64,000 nucleotides of DNA from Rhizopus arrhizus (Eukaryota; Mucoromycota; Mucoromycetes; Mucorales; Rhizopodaceae), in contig JAKZZE010000015.1 in the NCBI GenBank assembly GCA_024220505.1, positions 868,001 to 932,000 of the forward strand, in the 5' to 3' direction. How positions within the stretch are numbered: position 1 is the stretch's first letter; each line of letters opens with the position of its first letter. Shown in pieces: positions 23,601-35,838 of the stretch. A model generated the notes under the pieces. It searched no databases. It was given only the letters and a program-made list of their open reading frames with translations, and had not been told where the DNA came from. The position numbers and the translations under genes were made by a program.

Positions 23601-26016
23601 GCTCTCAATTGAGCTAGTACCATGTTGGGGTCAAATTCCCATGCCACTTTGGCTTCGTTTGGCTTGATACAACGAATGTAGTGAACATTGGTATTTCCGA
23701 TGGTCTCCATCAAATTAATCAATGATGATTTGAAGATTGCACCAAGTGTTGGTTTCTTAACCGCCATACTCATACGTTTACCGTTTTCAGGCTATGTTAA
23801 AGAGATAAGTCTATAAGCTAACACTATGGGTTAACATATCAACTTACGGGGGCAACAACATTACTAGCAGCAGCTTTATCCAACACTTCGGTCAAAAAGT
23901 CAAATTCAGCATTTTGTAAGAGTGACAGATGTTCATCAGGCACTGTATCCTTGTTTTTATCAATGAAACTCTCTGCTTCATATTGAACGTCAAGAGCATA
24001 GTGAGCAATAGTGAAAGCGCTATTAGAGAAACGAGGTTTTTTAAAGTAATTTTTGTAATTAGGATTGTCAAAGTTGGAATACAGTTTTTGCACAAATCCT
24101 TGATCAGAACCAGAAGGTAAACGGGATTCCTATGTGTACTGTTATAAATTTTTTGCTTTAAGAAATGAAAAAATACAATACTTCATCCAAAAGAGATAAG
24201 ATACCAAGTTTTGCTTCAATCAATTCAATACATTTCTGATTATCACTGAATTCAATAAAAGTCCAATTGATCTTTTCACGCACATACTCTTCTTGCTCTA
24301 GCTTAAAAACATGCTGATTGAATTGTTGTTGAAGTTTTTCATTAGCATAATTGATACAAAATTGCTCAAATGAATTCTTTTTGAAATGTTCAAACCCGTA
24401 GATATCCAATACACCAATGAATGTTGCAATGTTATTTGGATCTGAACAAGAAAGACTTTCATTGGTAACAGATACAAGCCAGTCAAACAAGTTGGCATAA
24501 ATATATTTGGCTACTGAATCTTTAACGACATGTGCTTGGACAGGGCTTAAGTTGGTCACGATCTTTTCAGAACGAGTAACAATCTGTTTACGCACAATCC
24601 ATTTTCTAAAATCAGAAGATTTGATGCCTAGTAAACGTGTGGCAGTCAAGAGAGCAGGATCCTCTTCGGATAGCATAGCATCACCACGTCCAGTAATCTT
24701 GATATTACCTATATGAAGCAATGCAGCCAATAGCCTAAATATCTTCCATTGCAACTGCACTGATAATCCAACAGTAGATAGTGCCCGTTGAGTTGTTTCA
24801 AATTCAGCAGCATCATCTACACCTGGTATGACACCAGTTCCACTTTGATTTAAGTAGTGGAATTGGTCATAATCGCTCAACTCGAAATCTTTCTTTTCTG
24901 ACAAAGGAATACCTGCACAAAGCTACAATACTTTATGAATTTTGCGTCCAGTAATAAAGTATATATTTACTTGGTAAAAGATGTGATAATTTCTTTCAGT
25001 TTCAGGTTGGTAGATCAGACGTGAACGTTCCAATAAATAAGTTCTGATCTTTGCGCCCACAATATTGGCAGAATCATCAAATTGAATTTCAATGTATTTA
25101 CCAAATCGGGATGAATTATCATTTCGTGTTGTCTTTGCATTACCAAACGCTTCCATAATTGGATTAGTTGCTAAAATTTGTTTGTTTTGTTTTTAGTTAA
25201 GGGGCTGTATATATCCTGTCAACATGTTTGTTTATACCTAATATTTGCTCTTCTACTTCTGTCATATCACCACTCGATTTTTGCTTTTTACCCATCACTT
25301 CTTGATCGTCGGCAGTTGCAAAATAACGCATAATGTATTTTGCACTCACTGTTTTACCTGCACCACTCTCACCAGATACCACAATGGTTTGATTGACTTG
25401 CTCACGTATCATGCAACGATAAGCATCCTCTGCAATGGCAAACAAGTGAGGCTCCAATTCACCACGTCTTCTTCCTGAATATTGCTGAACAATGTCTGGG
25501 TCATAAAGAGCCACTCGATCGAATGGATTCATGGCAATCAAAACAATACCAGAGTATGTATAGATCAGCCTTTGCATATATCGAGTACGGATCGTATTTA
25601 AAACTAATTGAATGAGCATTTAGTCTCAATGATTACAAAGGAGCTATTTGAGAACATTATATGTTACCTGCAGGTTCATTTAGATAACTCAAGTTTGTTA
25701 AATCATCTGTATATTCCATCTTCGGAGGGTTACGAAGCGGCGGTAGGCTTGATCCATTTGTTTTCTCTATTTCCGCTAAGGTTGACTCAAATATGTATTC
25801 CTGTAGAACTATGGTATTAATTTTTTTTAAAAAGTACACATGTTCTGTATTAACCTTCTCGTCATTGTCCCCTTGAAAAACTATTTTAACTTTTGAGTCA
25901 TCTATAAATGTATTTGAGATGCAAGTAGTAGAAATCCAGGCTTCTTTGTCATCTTCGAACCAAGCTTTCGTTCCTTGGGTATAAACTTCAACTGCCTGCC
26001 GAATGTTGGTTGTCAT
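20631..26016 (-). CDS. MYO2: Class V myosin heavy chain (Myo2/Myo5 type)
   Basis: Ten phase-consistent minus-strand exons: 26016-25855, 25800-25668, 25603-25238, 25170-24971, 24922-24182, 24129-23848, 23791-21776, 21721-21199, 21140-20752 and 20696-20631. They give 1625 residues, the usual size. The motor domain covers about 70-765, with P-loop GESGAGKT at 176-183, switch I NDNSSRFG and switch [10 protein letters not shown]. About six IQ motifs follow (770-905, e.g. [13 protein letters not shown]), then a coiled coil (about 910-1070), a Ser/Pro-rich linker, and the C-terminal DIL cargo domain (about 1290-1560, [32 protein letters not shown]). It carries vesicles and organelles along actin toward growing tips. 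Intron 1 (54 nt, weak GTTAAT donor) has no stop and keeps frame, so its removal is a judgement. Confidence 0.95.
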
Positions 26017-27229
26017 GGCAGCTTGTAAAAATAAGAAAAATTAATAAAGTAAGGAACGGAATAACGAAAAACAAAATTGGACTGTGTCACTGAAAAGTCA
26101 AAAAAAAAAGTCAGGAACTCAATTCTCTATTCCACTTTAATTTCAAAATCAGATCATATAGGATCTCATCTTAAATGATTTATTAATATAAGGCAAAATA
26201 ATGCAAATGTAACACTGTGTGATGAAATTCACATATCAATTAGACAAAAAGTGAATGAAACGCAAAAACTTGATATTTATCTTTCAATAATTTTATTTTA
26301 ATAACCACATATGGAAAGGCAACAAACATCATTATCTTGTTTGTTCTGCTTTTGCCCCTACCTCATTGAATAATCAAGGTAAAATTTTCTGAAGATTCAA
26401 TTAAAAAAGAGTGCACATGTTTGCTTTATGCAAAACACAGGAAGATCAACCAGCATGAGCTCCGCTTCACTTTTTACTATTATAATATTTTGTGATGTTT
26501 AATGCAAAAGACAACAAAAAAATAGTCAAGAGCTAGCAGTTAACACCCTTATTAATACAAGCAAGTAAATATATATTGGTGTAGGTGAAAAGTTACTTAC
26601 CATGCTTTGAAAGGTCAGTTTCCCTTCCTAATTCTAATTGTCATGAACAGATTTGAGTACACCAGTCTGTTGCATGAAACTTTACGCTATAGCCAACTAA
26701 TCTAAACAATGACAAATATTTGGATTTACTTTGTTTATAGTCTGGATTTTTTAAAACTACGTCTTCAAAACTTTCATTTGTTGTTAGACTCCTGACTTTA
26801 AATATTATACAAAATTTATAGAGAAACAGGGTGAGAAGCGTGTCATTTAGATCGAGCTTCCAATCATATTTAGGAACACTCGATATGCTGGTGACCATTT
26901 GCCTTCATGGAGAAGCGGAACCACATCTTATTGTAAGGTTCTTAAGAACAAGTCTGGATACAAACCCAAACTATTGACTTGAGAAAAAAAATTGATCCTG
27001 CTTTCTATTATCTGTTTATTTATTCATTAAATTTCTGTTGGGCAACTCTTTTATGAACCACGCTTGCTAAAAGTAAATCGTTAAAAATTAGGCGTTCAGT
27101 AAAGCATGCTTAATTGCACATCGTCCCTTGTACGTGTCCTCTAGGTAAAAGATTATGGAATTAAATACAGTTGAAATGCTTTGCAGATAACCCAAGAAGA
27201 AGTTGATGAATTTTATAGTTATAAAATGT

Positions 27230-27264
<35 letters not shown>

Positions 27265-28195
27265 TTTTTTTTTTTTTTGTTTCGTTAGTCTGAATATTTC
27301 ATTGCAACTCGACAACTCGGATCCCCTTAGAAACAGTACAGGATCTTCGACACCACGTATCACATGGAGCTATTGGTAAATGCTGTCAAGTGCTCTATTG
27401 GTAGTCAGATAGTCAATTGGCTGCCACAAGCTGTCATAAATGACTCTGTATGTATCATAATATCTAATAATATGATTAGAGTAAAATATAGTGAATACTC
27501 TACCTTTAAGAACAATAAGTGTCTATTTTAATAAACAATCAGCAACTTGCAATTATTTATACACAATTATGAATATCCTTTTAACCAAATAAACTTTAGT
27601 ACGACTAAGTTTGAAACCTTTCTGATATACCTTTTTTTTACATTATTAAATGGCTAACATAGTAGTATCTATTGATTAGTAAATCATTGAGGGGTAAGTG
27701 CACTCAGTGTTCGATGAAACTAGTACTGAAGTCCGAATCGATATTATATTTCTGGGGAGCAGAATTCATTTTGACACGATAGAAGGTTAATACGATCTGA
27801 AACAAATTGTGCTATAATCGGATTGTGAAATAAAAGGCTCGCCTTGCCTTTTGTAAGTAATTTGGTCATTATATGATATCATTTACAAGAAAAAAAAAAG
27901 GGGGAAATAAGACAAAGACAACAAAAGGACACATCACAATCATTTTGAATCAAAGCACGTATTTAAAATTTCCTTTTAGAATATATTTCCTGTTAATAGA
28001 TAACATTGATAAACGTGCAACTTTATTGCCAACGTCGAACCATTATTGATTGTTACATTTATAGCTTCATTTTAGAGTTTCACCTTTTATGGTAAATCGT
28101 CAATAATTTGTACCTGCACACAAACATTTATAAGAGAGACACTTGAGCAACAAAAAAAAATCACTTCATCTCTGTTCTTTCTTACATTATTCAAC
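26017..28195. other. Intergenic region with a possible SINE-like insertion
   Basis: The promoter side of both MYO2 (minus) and the downstream pathogen-related-type gene (plus). A TTTATAA element near 28127 may serve the latter. An 85-codon minus-strand frame at 26641-26898 is unrecognised. A poly(T)-bounded segment at 27231-27420 is listed separately. The rest shows nothing. Confidence 0.5.
27231..27420 (-). repeat. Possible short retroposon with A-rich tail
   Basis: Read on the minus strand, a roughly 140-base less AT-rich segment ends in A14-C-A33 (27278-27231). Upstream of the tail is a stretch resembling a tRNA D-arm (AATAGAGCACTTGACAGC) and, about 40 bases on, a degenerate B-box-like GTGTCGAAGATCC. 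A tRNA-derived SINE is possible, but no target-site duplication or second copy was seen. Confidence 0.3.
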
Positions 28196-29205
28196 ATGAC
28201 TCTTCCTGATTTTATGACTGACCCAAATGCTGTCCTTAAAGATAGTGGACATCAGTGGCGTTATGGACGCATACCTGACTATACCAAGGTGAACAAGGCT
28301 TTTGATGAAGGTAACATAAACCAAATGATATTCAACTTGTTTATTTTCTAAAATCCTTGCAATACTATTAGAAAAAACCATGAATCATGCTGAAGGATCC
28401 CTTGAATGGCTTGTATCCAACTTGGTTAAGGTATGTATATTCATTTCCTTTGACTTAGCGAATGTCCTCATAAAATTCTTTTATTTAGAATTGGGAAAAG
28501 GAAATGTCTTACAAACTCAATGCAGATGAAATCCGTACAATTGATCGCAAAAAGTATAAATTCTCTTGTAACGGCTTAAAGTCCCAAACTATTGATGAAA
28601 TGCTCGAGGTTAGTTTTCTTTTTATCTACTTTTTCTTCTTCTTCATTGTCTAAAAAAGCGCGTAGGTTGGTACTTATAATGCTCTTATTGGTGACACTGA
28701 GCTCTATAAGGCCAGTGAAATGGATTTCTCAGAATCCCACAAGCTTTTCAAACGTGCTCTTCGTACCTTTTCTTGGGAAGTTTTACAAGTCTATAGTGGG
28801 CCTCCTGTTGTTGCTTTCAAATGGCGGTAATTTATAGTGCAGGATATGAATAATCATTCTTTTGACTCATTTCTTTCTATTTTAGCCATTGGGGTACAAT
28901 GACAGGTAATCTTTCTGTCAAGGTCGGAAACGGCAAGAAGCTCGAAGCTCCTGCTTCCAACGAATTAGTTGAAACCTTTGGTGTTACTGTTGCAAAAGTC
29001 AACGATAAATTCGAAATTGAAGAAGTAAGATTGTATAAATATAGGTTCGAGCTATAATCACTTATATTTTTTTTTCGTGTGATAGCTTGAGACATTTTAT
29101 GATCCTAATCAATTGATCCAACAATTGGCAAAGAACAAGGATCAAAATAAAGAAGATGGTGCTGCCTCTTTGTGTCCTTTCATGGCTGCCAATAAGCTTA
29201 ATTAA
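28196..29205 (+). CDS. Pathogen-related-protein-like, SnoaL/NTF2-fold protein
   Basis: Six small exons, 28196-28310, 28372-28430, 28489-28608, 28666-28826, 28886-29024 and 29086-29205, give 237 residues. The blocks SGHQWRYGRIPDYTKVNKAF, GSLEWLVSNLVKNWEKE, YNALIGD, FSWEVLQVYSGPPVVAFKWR, HWG and FYDPNQL are in the order found in the plant and fungal family named after barley pathogen-related protein, which has an NTF2/SnoaL-like cone fold. The biochemical role is unknown for the family; some members respond to stress in plants. All introns are 55-65 nt with good GT-AG signals. It is preceded by a TATA-like TTTATAAG about 65-70 bases upstream of the ATG. Confidence 0.88.
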
Positions 29206-29472
29206 TTATATTATTTTGGATAGTAGACGCTTCCAGAAGGAACACTTGTACCCTGTAGAACAGGGGAGAATATACCGAAAAATATAAATAAACTGTTTAG
29301 TGTTCAAGAACTTTGTGTTACAAAAAGGGTAAACATTCAGACCTTCTCTTTGCATTTAAATGTTTCTTTTTATGGGATTAACAGTAAAACAAATGTCTCA
29401 CAGAAATATATGAAAAAGAGGTTATTTTATTTGAATAAAAATGCAATAAGACCCATGTCTTTAGAAAAAAAT

Positions 29473-32067
29473 TTATGTGCCTCCTTTTAAATATTTGTCT
29501 CGTTCTATTTGTGCAGGTGTCATTTCGGCTCCCGATGCCATCCACGGTATACCTCCCCTAGTTTTTTTGTCTTTCCTCATCGTACTAAAGAATCCTGGTT
29601 TGTCTTCTGAGGTGAGTGTCTGGGCTCCCTTTTGTTCCTCCATGACTTGTATAACAGATAGCCTTGATGTCCCATTCTTTCTTCCGTTCCATGTAGAAGA
29701 AGGATACCCTCCACTGAGTCTGACGGCTGTTGCGGTGCTCGCACCTCCACTGCTTCTTCTACTGTGTGCGTTATCGTTACTTTCGGTGTTATGCTTTGAT
29801 GAGAAACGCTCCGATAAAATGGAGGGCTCATCACCAAAAGAAGACGCCAGTATTTTGTTGCTGCCATTCAAACCGGTTGAAAGGCGGTTTGTGCTTTTTT
29901 GCGTCATTGAATAGGAGTCTATTTCATTATCAGGAATAACGGTACGAACAGTAGAGGATGAGAATGAAGCCACTGGTTCAGGTGCTTGTTGAGGAATGAT
30001 TGCGTCTTCTGATAGAGTATTGGTGGAACACATAAGCTGAGTTGTTCTTTTCGCTTGTTGTGAGAGTAATGATTTGGTTAAAAGAGATTGACGACGAGAA
30101 CTTTGTTTGGTTATTCCCACCTGCTGCATGGATCCTGATTCTATGCTGTCAGAATCAATAGCAAAGCTGGATGCAAATTCATTTTCTTTGGTACAATTGC
30201 TGTCTATCTGTATGTTTTGTAGTACTTTACGACTTGGCTTGAACTCTCTATCCTCTTCGTAGGCTGCATCAGTTAGCGCCACAGCATCATTTAACCCTTC
30301 AGATGAGAGAGATATTGATTGCTTCATGATCAGACCATCTGCTTCAACTTTTTGAGAAGATTCGTCCAAACTTTGCTTCTTTTTCTCACTACTTATTGAG
30401 TACTTAGATGAATAATCTAAAGTGCTTTGAGGCAACTGATTCATTCTTCTACTGTTGCTCCGATGATGTACAGGTATTGCTGGGCTCTCTTGTAGTTGTT
30501 CAGAGTCAAGTTCCATCTTTTGACTATCACTTGGTACAACTTTGTTGATATTTGTCAAAGATGAGGATTGATCAAATAAACCTCTTAAAGACTTATTGAC
30601 ACCATGTGTAGCACTGGCCGTAAGTGTTTTTAGAGTGTTTTTACCCAGTGTACCTCTTCTTGTGGAATCTTTACGAGAAACTTTGACTGCATCTTCTTTG
30701 TTGCCTCCTTTTTCTTGAAATATAGCACTACCACTTGATTTGGAAAGGGTACCATGAATAGAGAATATAGAATTATTTAAAGAAGCCCGATATTGAGGAG
30801 CAATAGAGTAGGATGAATCAGAATTTTTGATACCTTCCACCCGAGTCTCAGGTGCTGCCTTGCTGTTTTCTGTCTTACTACCATCCCACCACTTGCTTAT
30901 ATCCATCACGTTGGCATTTGATTGACGTTTCGCACGACTGAGTGTGGCTGGTAAAGCAGCCTCTTCAGACAAATTGGTTGGGAAGCTTTCATCCGGAACC
31001 AAAATGCTTTGGCGCACAAAGCGCCTTACTGATCCAGAACTAATTGTCACGTGTTCTGTATTGGTAGGTACACGGGAGGTGCGAACAGTGGCAAACTTTT
31101 GGGCGTCTTGCTTTGGCATGACCTCAGGTTGATCAGGATTAAGGACCATGGAACGTGCCCTGGCTTTCCGTGAGGCGGATCGAATGATGCGTTTGGCTGC
31201 CAGAGCTGGTTCCTCATTCTCAGAAAGAATATCGTCTATATCGTTTCTTGAACTGGATGTTGTGCTTGTTACTTCAGGTGAACAGTTGCTCTTGCTTAGA
31301 TCAAAAGCTACTTGTCGTAGTGATGATAGCGGACTTTCCTCTGTTAATTCATGTTTCGAATCTTCAGTGAATATTTGCTGAGCGAGTACAGGTTTTATTG
31401 CACCTGCACTTGTTGGTTTTCTCACTGATTGATACAATGATTTTTTCATTGTTGATGCCTTTCGATGAATGTTTGCTGCTGCATTTGAAAAGGTATCCAA
31501 ATCAATCGAGATAAACCCGCTATTTGAGTAATGTGCACTCTGACGCCTCTTGCCTGTCTTTTTGCTATTTACATACATATCGTACAAATCAGATGAGCCG
31601 TCTTCTAGTTCCATCTTGTCTGAAAAGAATGAACTTGAAGGAGGTGGTAGTGGCAGTGAAATTCTAATCTCCTGAAGTGGCTCAGGGGCAGGTCCATCTT
31701 CATCATCCTGTTTCTGCGGAAAATCTTGTTTTGATGGAGTGGCTGATATTGAGGTGTTAAGGGAAGGATGCTTAAGCTTTTCATCTTCAATCACTGATGG
31801 CATTGTTTCAAAATTTGGAGTTTTCGGCAATTGCTGTTCTTGCTGATGTTTTTGCTGCTGTTGTCCGGTAACAAGTGTTTCCAAAGATTCAACTGATGGT
31901 TTTTTTTCCACATTTTTAGCATGAATATGATATCTTTTACGAAATCGTCTGACAAAGATAAAGATGAATACAATAAGCATACTAGCGAGCACTACGATGA
32001 CTACTATTGACCATACAGGAGCGATTGATATTATAGAATTCGTATTGAGACTATCGTTTGAATCCAT
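29473..32067 (-). CDS. Uncharacterised single-pass membrane protein, Ser-rich, 864 residues
   Basis: A single long open frame without introns. The N-terminal 18 residues are polar with Asn residues. One hydrophobic helix at about 19-43 (SIVVIVVLASMLIVFIFIF) is followed directly by a basic stop-transfer stretch (RRFRKRYH). This suggests a type III or signal-anchored topology with about 820 cytosolic residues. The cytosolic part is Ser/Thr/Gln-rich, with many basic-Ser patches likely to be phosphorylated, such as RRQSAHYS and SRRMNQ, and poly-Pro (LPLPPPSSS). The C-terminal 30 residues (GGIPWMASGAEMTPAQIERDKYLKGG) look more ordered. I do not recognise a domain; fungal cell-wall or polarity sensors have comparable layouts but lack this short exterior. 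Confidence 0.8.
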   Translation of the reverse strand: MDSNDSLNTNSIISIAPVWSIVVIVVLASMLIVFIFIFVRRFRKRYHIHAKNVEKKPSVESLETLVTGQQQQKHQQEQQLPKTPNFETMPSVIEDEKLKHPSLNTSISATPSKQDFPQKQDDEDGPAPEPLQEIRISLPLPPPSSSFFSDKMELEDGSSDLYDMYVNSKKTGKRRQSAHYSNSGFISIDLDTFSNAAANIHRKASTMKKSLYQSVRKPTSAGAIKPVLAQQIFTEDSKHELTEESPLSSLRQVAFDLSKSNCSPEVTSTTSSSRNDIDDILSENEEPALAAKRIIRSASRKARARSMVLNPDQPEVMPKQDAQKFATVRTSRVPTNTEHVTISSGSVRRFVRQSILVPDESFPTNLSEEAALPATLSRAKRQSNANVMDISKWWDGSKTENSKAAPETRVEGIKNSDSSYSIAPQYRASLNNSIFSIHGTLSKSSGSAIFQEKGGNKEDAVKVSRKDSTRRGTLGKNTLKTLTASATHGVNKSLRGLFDQSSSLTNINKVVPSDSQKMELDSEQLQESPAIPVHHRSNSRRMNQLPQSTLDYSSKYSISSEKKKQSLDESSQKVEADGLIMKQSISLSSEGLNDAVALTDAAYEEDREFKPSRKVLQNIQIDSNCTKENEFASSFAIDSDSIESGSMQQVGITKQSSRRQSLLTKSLLSQQAKRTTQLMCSTNTLSEDAIIPQQAPEPVASFSSSTVRTVIPDNEIDSYSMTQKSTNRLSTGLNGSNKILASSFGDEPSILSERFSSKHNTESNDNAHSRRSSGGASTATAVRLSGGYPSSTWNGRKNGTSRLSVIQVMEEQKGAQTLTSEDKPGFFSTMRKDKKTRGGIPWMASGAEMTPAQIERDKYLKGGT

Positions 32068-32583
32068 TCTTCCTTTGTAAACATTTATTATTAAAATCAG
32101 GACAGTAAAAGGAGAGAACGAATGTATCTTACTAGTTTTTCTAGAAATAATTAATAAAGTTGTAATAAAAGTAGTGTATAATAATATTAAAAAAAGAAAG
32201 AAAGAAATAAGGTATTATTTGCTTTTCAGTATGCTTAAAACATCGGGGTATTACATACAAGCAATAGACGGAGAAAGAGAACAAGAGAGAAAGAGACACA
32301 TATAAAATTGATTAGGAGACATAAAAGGAGACAGAGGAGATGAAGTTGCATAGTATAGGGGGAATAGTACAACAAAAACTTAAAAAGATGGACATGAAGA
32401 TATTAAGGAGTAAGGCTGAAGATATAAACACGTGTAATGAAAACAGTTTAATTACTTTTTTTTCTTGCAAGATCTAGCTTTCATGTCATTAGTTTATTTT
32501 TTTTTTACTTTAATGAATTAAAAAAATAGCGTTTTAAAATAATACAACTTTATTATACAAGCAATTTTTATGTGATCATCTAA
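32068..32583. other. Intergenic region between the membrane protein and NOP4
   Basis: The upstream region of the 864-residue protein gene and the 3' flank of NOP4. It is purine-rich on + (long GA-rich stretch about 32190-32400), i.e. a C/T-rich leader for the minus-strand gene. No coding signal. Confidence 0.5.
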
Positions 32584-34809
32584 TTATTTTCCACCCCTCT
32601 TTCTTTGCTTCTCTTGTCTTGGTTTGCTATTATCTTTTCTAAACTTCTTTTTAGAATTTTTATCATTCTTGTCATCTTCTCGGCTTCTTTTATTGCCGGT
32701 TTTTGGTTCTTCTTTTTTATGATTGTCTCTTTGTGTGCCTCGTCTGTCAACAACATCCTTATTTTCCAATGAAAATTCTACTATAAGACGTTTTCCTTTA
32801 AAAATATCTGGATTGTTATTAAGGTATCTCAGGGACGCCAAAGCATGAGCATGAGTGGAGAATTCTAAAAAGCCATAACCTTTTGAACGTAATTGGTTGG
32901 TTGCAACATCAATTCTGTCTTTGCTTCTAATGATTTTAGCTTGCTTAATACGAGGCAGGTATTGCCAACCTTCTTCCTTTTCTTCTTTTGTGAGATCTGT
33001 TCGAACATTGCCTTTCACCTCATTTTTGAATTTTTGGACACTACTGATACCGAGTGCCTTAAGCTCCTTGTCGTCTACTTTAACTGGCAAATTACGAATG
33101 GAAAGACGGGTTTTGGATATATAAAGGGAAGGGTTGTTGCTGATAAGCTTTTTTCTGCTAGAAAATGATAATTGACGCTTTGTAAGCTCTGCTTGTGTCA
33201 TTGTTTCCGCAGCTGGTGTTCCAGGGAAAACAACACCTTCACGCATTAAATAAAGGTTGCGTTTGTCTTCTTTCTTCTTTTGAGATTCATTGTTGTCTTT
33301 GATTTGTTTGGCTTGTTCACGATCAACAGCTAAAGTAACGTCTAACACTCGACCATTAAGGGTGAATTTGGAGCCATCACCTGAAGTTGACTCTGGAGTA
33401 ATGATACTCTTGAACATCAATCCCTTCTTCTTCTTTTCACGTTTAGAAAGCAATTGATTCATAGCTTCTGAGTCGTTGTTTTCGTCCTTCTGTGATAAGT
33501 TACGAAGAGCTTCTGCTTCTTCCAAGCATTTAGCAGCATCTTCTTTCTTTTTCATACAAACAAAACCAGTGCCACGGGATAATCTGGTGACTGGATCTCT
33601 GGTTATCTTGGCATAAACAACAGGTCCCCATTGCTTAAATCTATGTAGCTCAAGTTAAATATATTTTGATGATTGTGCAAAGTATAACTTACAATTCCTT
33701 CAAATCCTCCTCTGTTGATTCAAATAAAAGATTACGGACAAACAATGTTCTACCTTCAGAAGGCGTGGGTCCTAATTTCTTGGGTTTCTTCTCTTCTTCT
33801 ACAATAGCTTCTTCCTCGTCACTATCGTCTTCATCAGATTCACCCTCGGAATCATCCTCTTCGCTTTCATCTTCCATTTCCTCATCTTCATCATCAATAT
33901 CTTCCTCGTCAGAATCAGCGTTTTCTGCTTCTTCATCAGCATCATTGCTCTCATCTTCCTCTTTGTCTTCGTCATCTTTTTCTTTCATTTCAACATCCTC
34001 ATTGTTGGCATCATCTTGTTCTTCTGATTGTTTTGCCTCACTTTCTTGATATCTACGTTTAGGAATAGACCAATCAACAGCAATCGTTCTACCATGATGC
34101 TCTGTAGCATTTAATGCCTCCATGGCCTAATATAAAATGATAAATAATCTTTGTCTTATTTTAAAAAAAAGTCAACACTCACAGCTTTAGCTTCATCCAC
34201 TTTGTCAAATTGAATAAAAGCAAATCCTCTAAGGGGACCACCTTCCCATTTTCTTGGAAGCTTAACATCATGAACTTTACCATGAGCATTAAACAATTTG
34301 CTCAAGTCAGCCTCTCTATATTTCCAAGGCAAATTTCGCACAATCAAGCGAGCATTGACCTCAAATGTAGCTGGTTCTACTTTTTCTTTAGGCTCACTTG
34401 TTTTCGTTTCAGGTACAGGTTCTGGTTGTTTTGTCTTTTTATTATCATCATGTGCTGTCTCTGATTTACGCTTGGCAAGTTCAATTTTAATTTTTCTGCC
34501 CTTGAACTTGACATTCTTTAATTTGGTCAATGCCGTTTGAGCATCCTCTTCCATCGCATAGTGAACATAGCCAAAACCTTTGTTACGTACAGGCTTACTC
34601 TCTTCTGCCTGATCGGACTGAGTTTGTTTACGTTCTGTTACAACAAAGCACTTTCTGACTGGACCAATTTCACCAAAGAATTCTTCTAAATCTTCATTGG
34701 TGGCATTGAAGGGAAGACCTCTTACGAACAATGTCAATTTGGCATGTGAATCAACAACAGTTTCGTTCTTTTCTTCTACAATGTTATTATCCGCTATTTC
34801 TTCTGACAT
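32584..34809 (-). CDS. NOP4: Nucleolar ribosome-biogenesis RRM protein, Nop4/RBM28 type
   Basis: Three minus-strand exons, 34809-34183, 34126-33693 and 33640-32584, give 705 residues. Four RRMs are visible: about 28-112 (LTLFVRGLPFNATNEDLEEF), 151-230 (LIVRNLPWKYREADLSKLF), 328-440 (TLFVRNLLFESTEEDLKELF, spanning the exon 2-3 junction) and 510-610 (LSIRNLPVKVDDKELKALG). A very acidic Asp/Glu tract of about 70 residues separates RRM2 and RRM3, and a Lys/Arg-rich tail ends the protein. This layout is that of yeast Nop4 and metazoan RBM28, which are needed for 27S pre-rRNA processing and 60S assembly in the nucleolus. The first ATG is used; a longer frame upstream lacks an ATG. Confidence 0.93.
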
Positions 34810-35838
34810 TATATTCAAGTTTTGAAGAAGAATGTGTAAAAGAAAAAAATTAAGAATAAAATTAAAATGATACTGTTAGTGGCTTGATGGATGACAACCG
34901 GTCACAGTGTAGCCCTGAAAATAAACTCCACTTTCATGCAAAATGCCAAAATTTAATTGCGCAGAAAGTTTAGGAAGAGGTGTAATTTACATCTGAAGTA
35001 CCTTCTTTAAAAACTGTATATTTCTTTAATCCAAGTATTTCTAATAACCAATTGAGTGGTATTATCAAAGCTGTACAAGCTCTTAATGTACTCTACTAAA
35101 GTACATTAAGAATATATAACAAGTGCTAGAATCAGCCAATATATTTCAGTTGCAAATAAGCAATATGAAATCGTTAAGCTTACTAGCATGCTAACCAAAC
35201 AATTTTTATGTGAGAATATCTAATTTTGGCTACTAATGAGCTTTTAATGATTTCGTCGACTTTAATGATTTTTTATATCAATAGCTTATAAGGAAAAAAA
35301 ATGCAGCAAGTATAAATGTTGAGAGAAGGTTCTAATATAATCATAAAAAACATTAAATTACTTTAGGAGTTAATGGTATAATTTAATTAGCTACATTTCT
35401 CTTACATATAAAAGACAATGAGAATAAAGTAATAAAGGTTAAAATAATCCATACTTGCTGATAGATTATAAGCATGTTGTAGTTGCCCTATGCTAGCTTT
35501 GTTGCTTTAGTTCAACTAAAGGACAATTCTCAGAAATAAAAACTGCCTGGCTATCTTTTGCTAAAATTGGCTTGTCTGAACTAATTTAATATTTATACAT
35601 CTGTTAATAGGAGAAATAAAATTGTCTCATTTTCAGACAACATGTAAGCTGTTTTATTACTACATAAATATAAGTTGTAAAACCAGGAATTTCAATTTGC
35701 CTAAAAAATTGGCTTCATCTCTACCCAAGATGTGGTTATAAGCTCTCAATTTGCATTTTTATTCTTAATTTATATATAATAAAAAAGTTAGATATCTTTT
35801 TTTTTACATCTTTCAAATCCGTATATCGTAACTTTAAT
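34810..35838. other. AT-rich intergenic region
   Basis: The upstream region of NOP4 (its start is at 34809), then about 900 bases of AT-rich sequence without open frames of note. A near-palindrome around 35083-35107 (TTAATGTACTCTACTAAAGTACATTAA) has 10-base arms and could form a hairpin. Nothing else is seen. Confidence 0.5.

Noticed and set aside
33666..34049. 127-codon Ser-rich plus-strand frame
   Set aside because: It is the complement of the acidic Asp/Glu tract of NOP4 on the minus strand; a compositional shadow.
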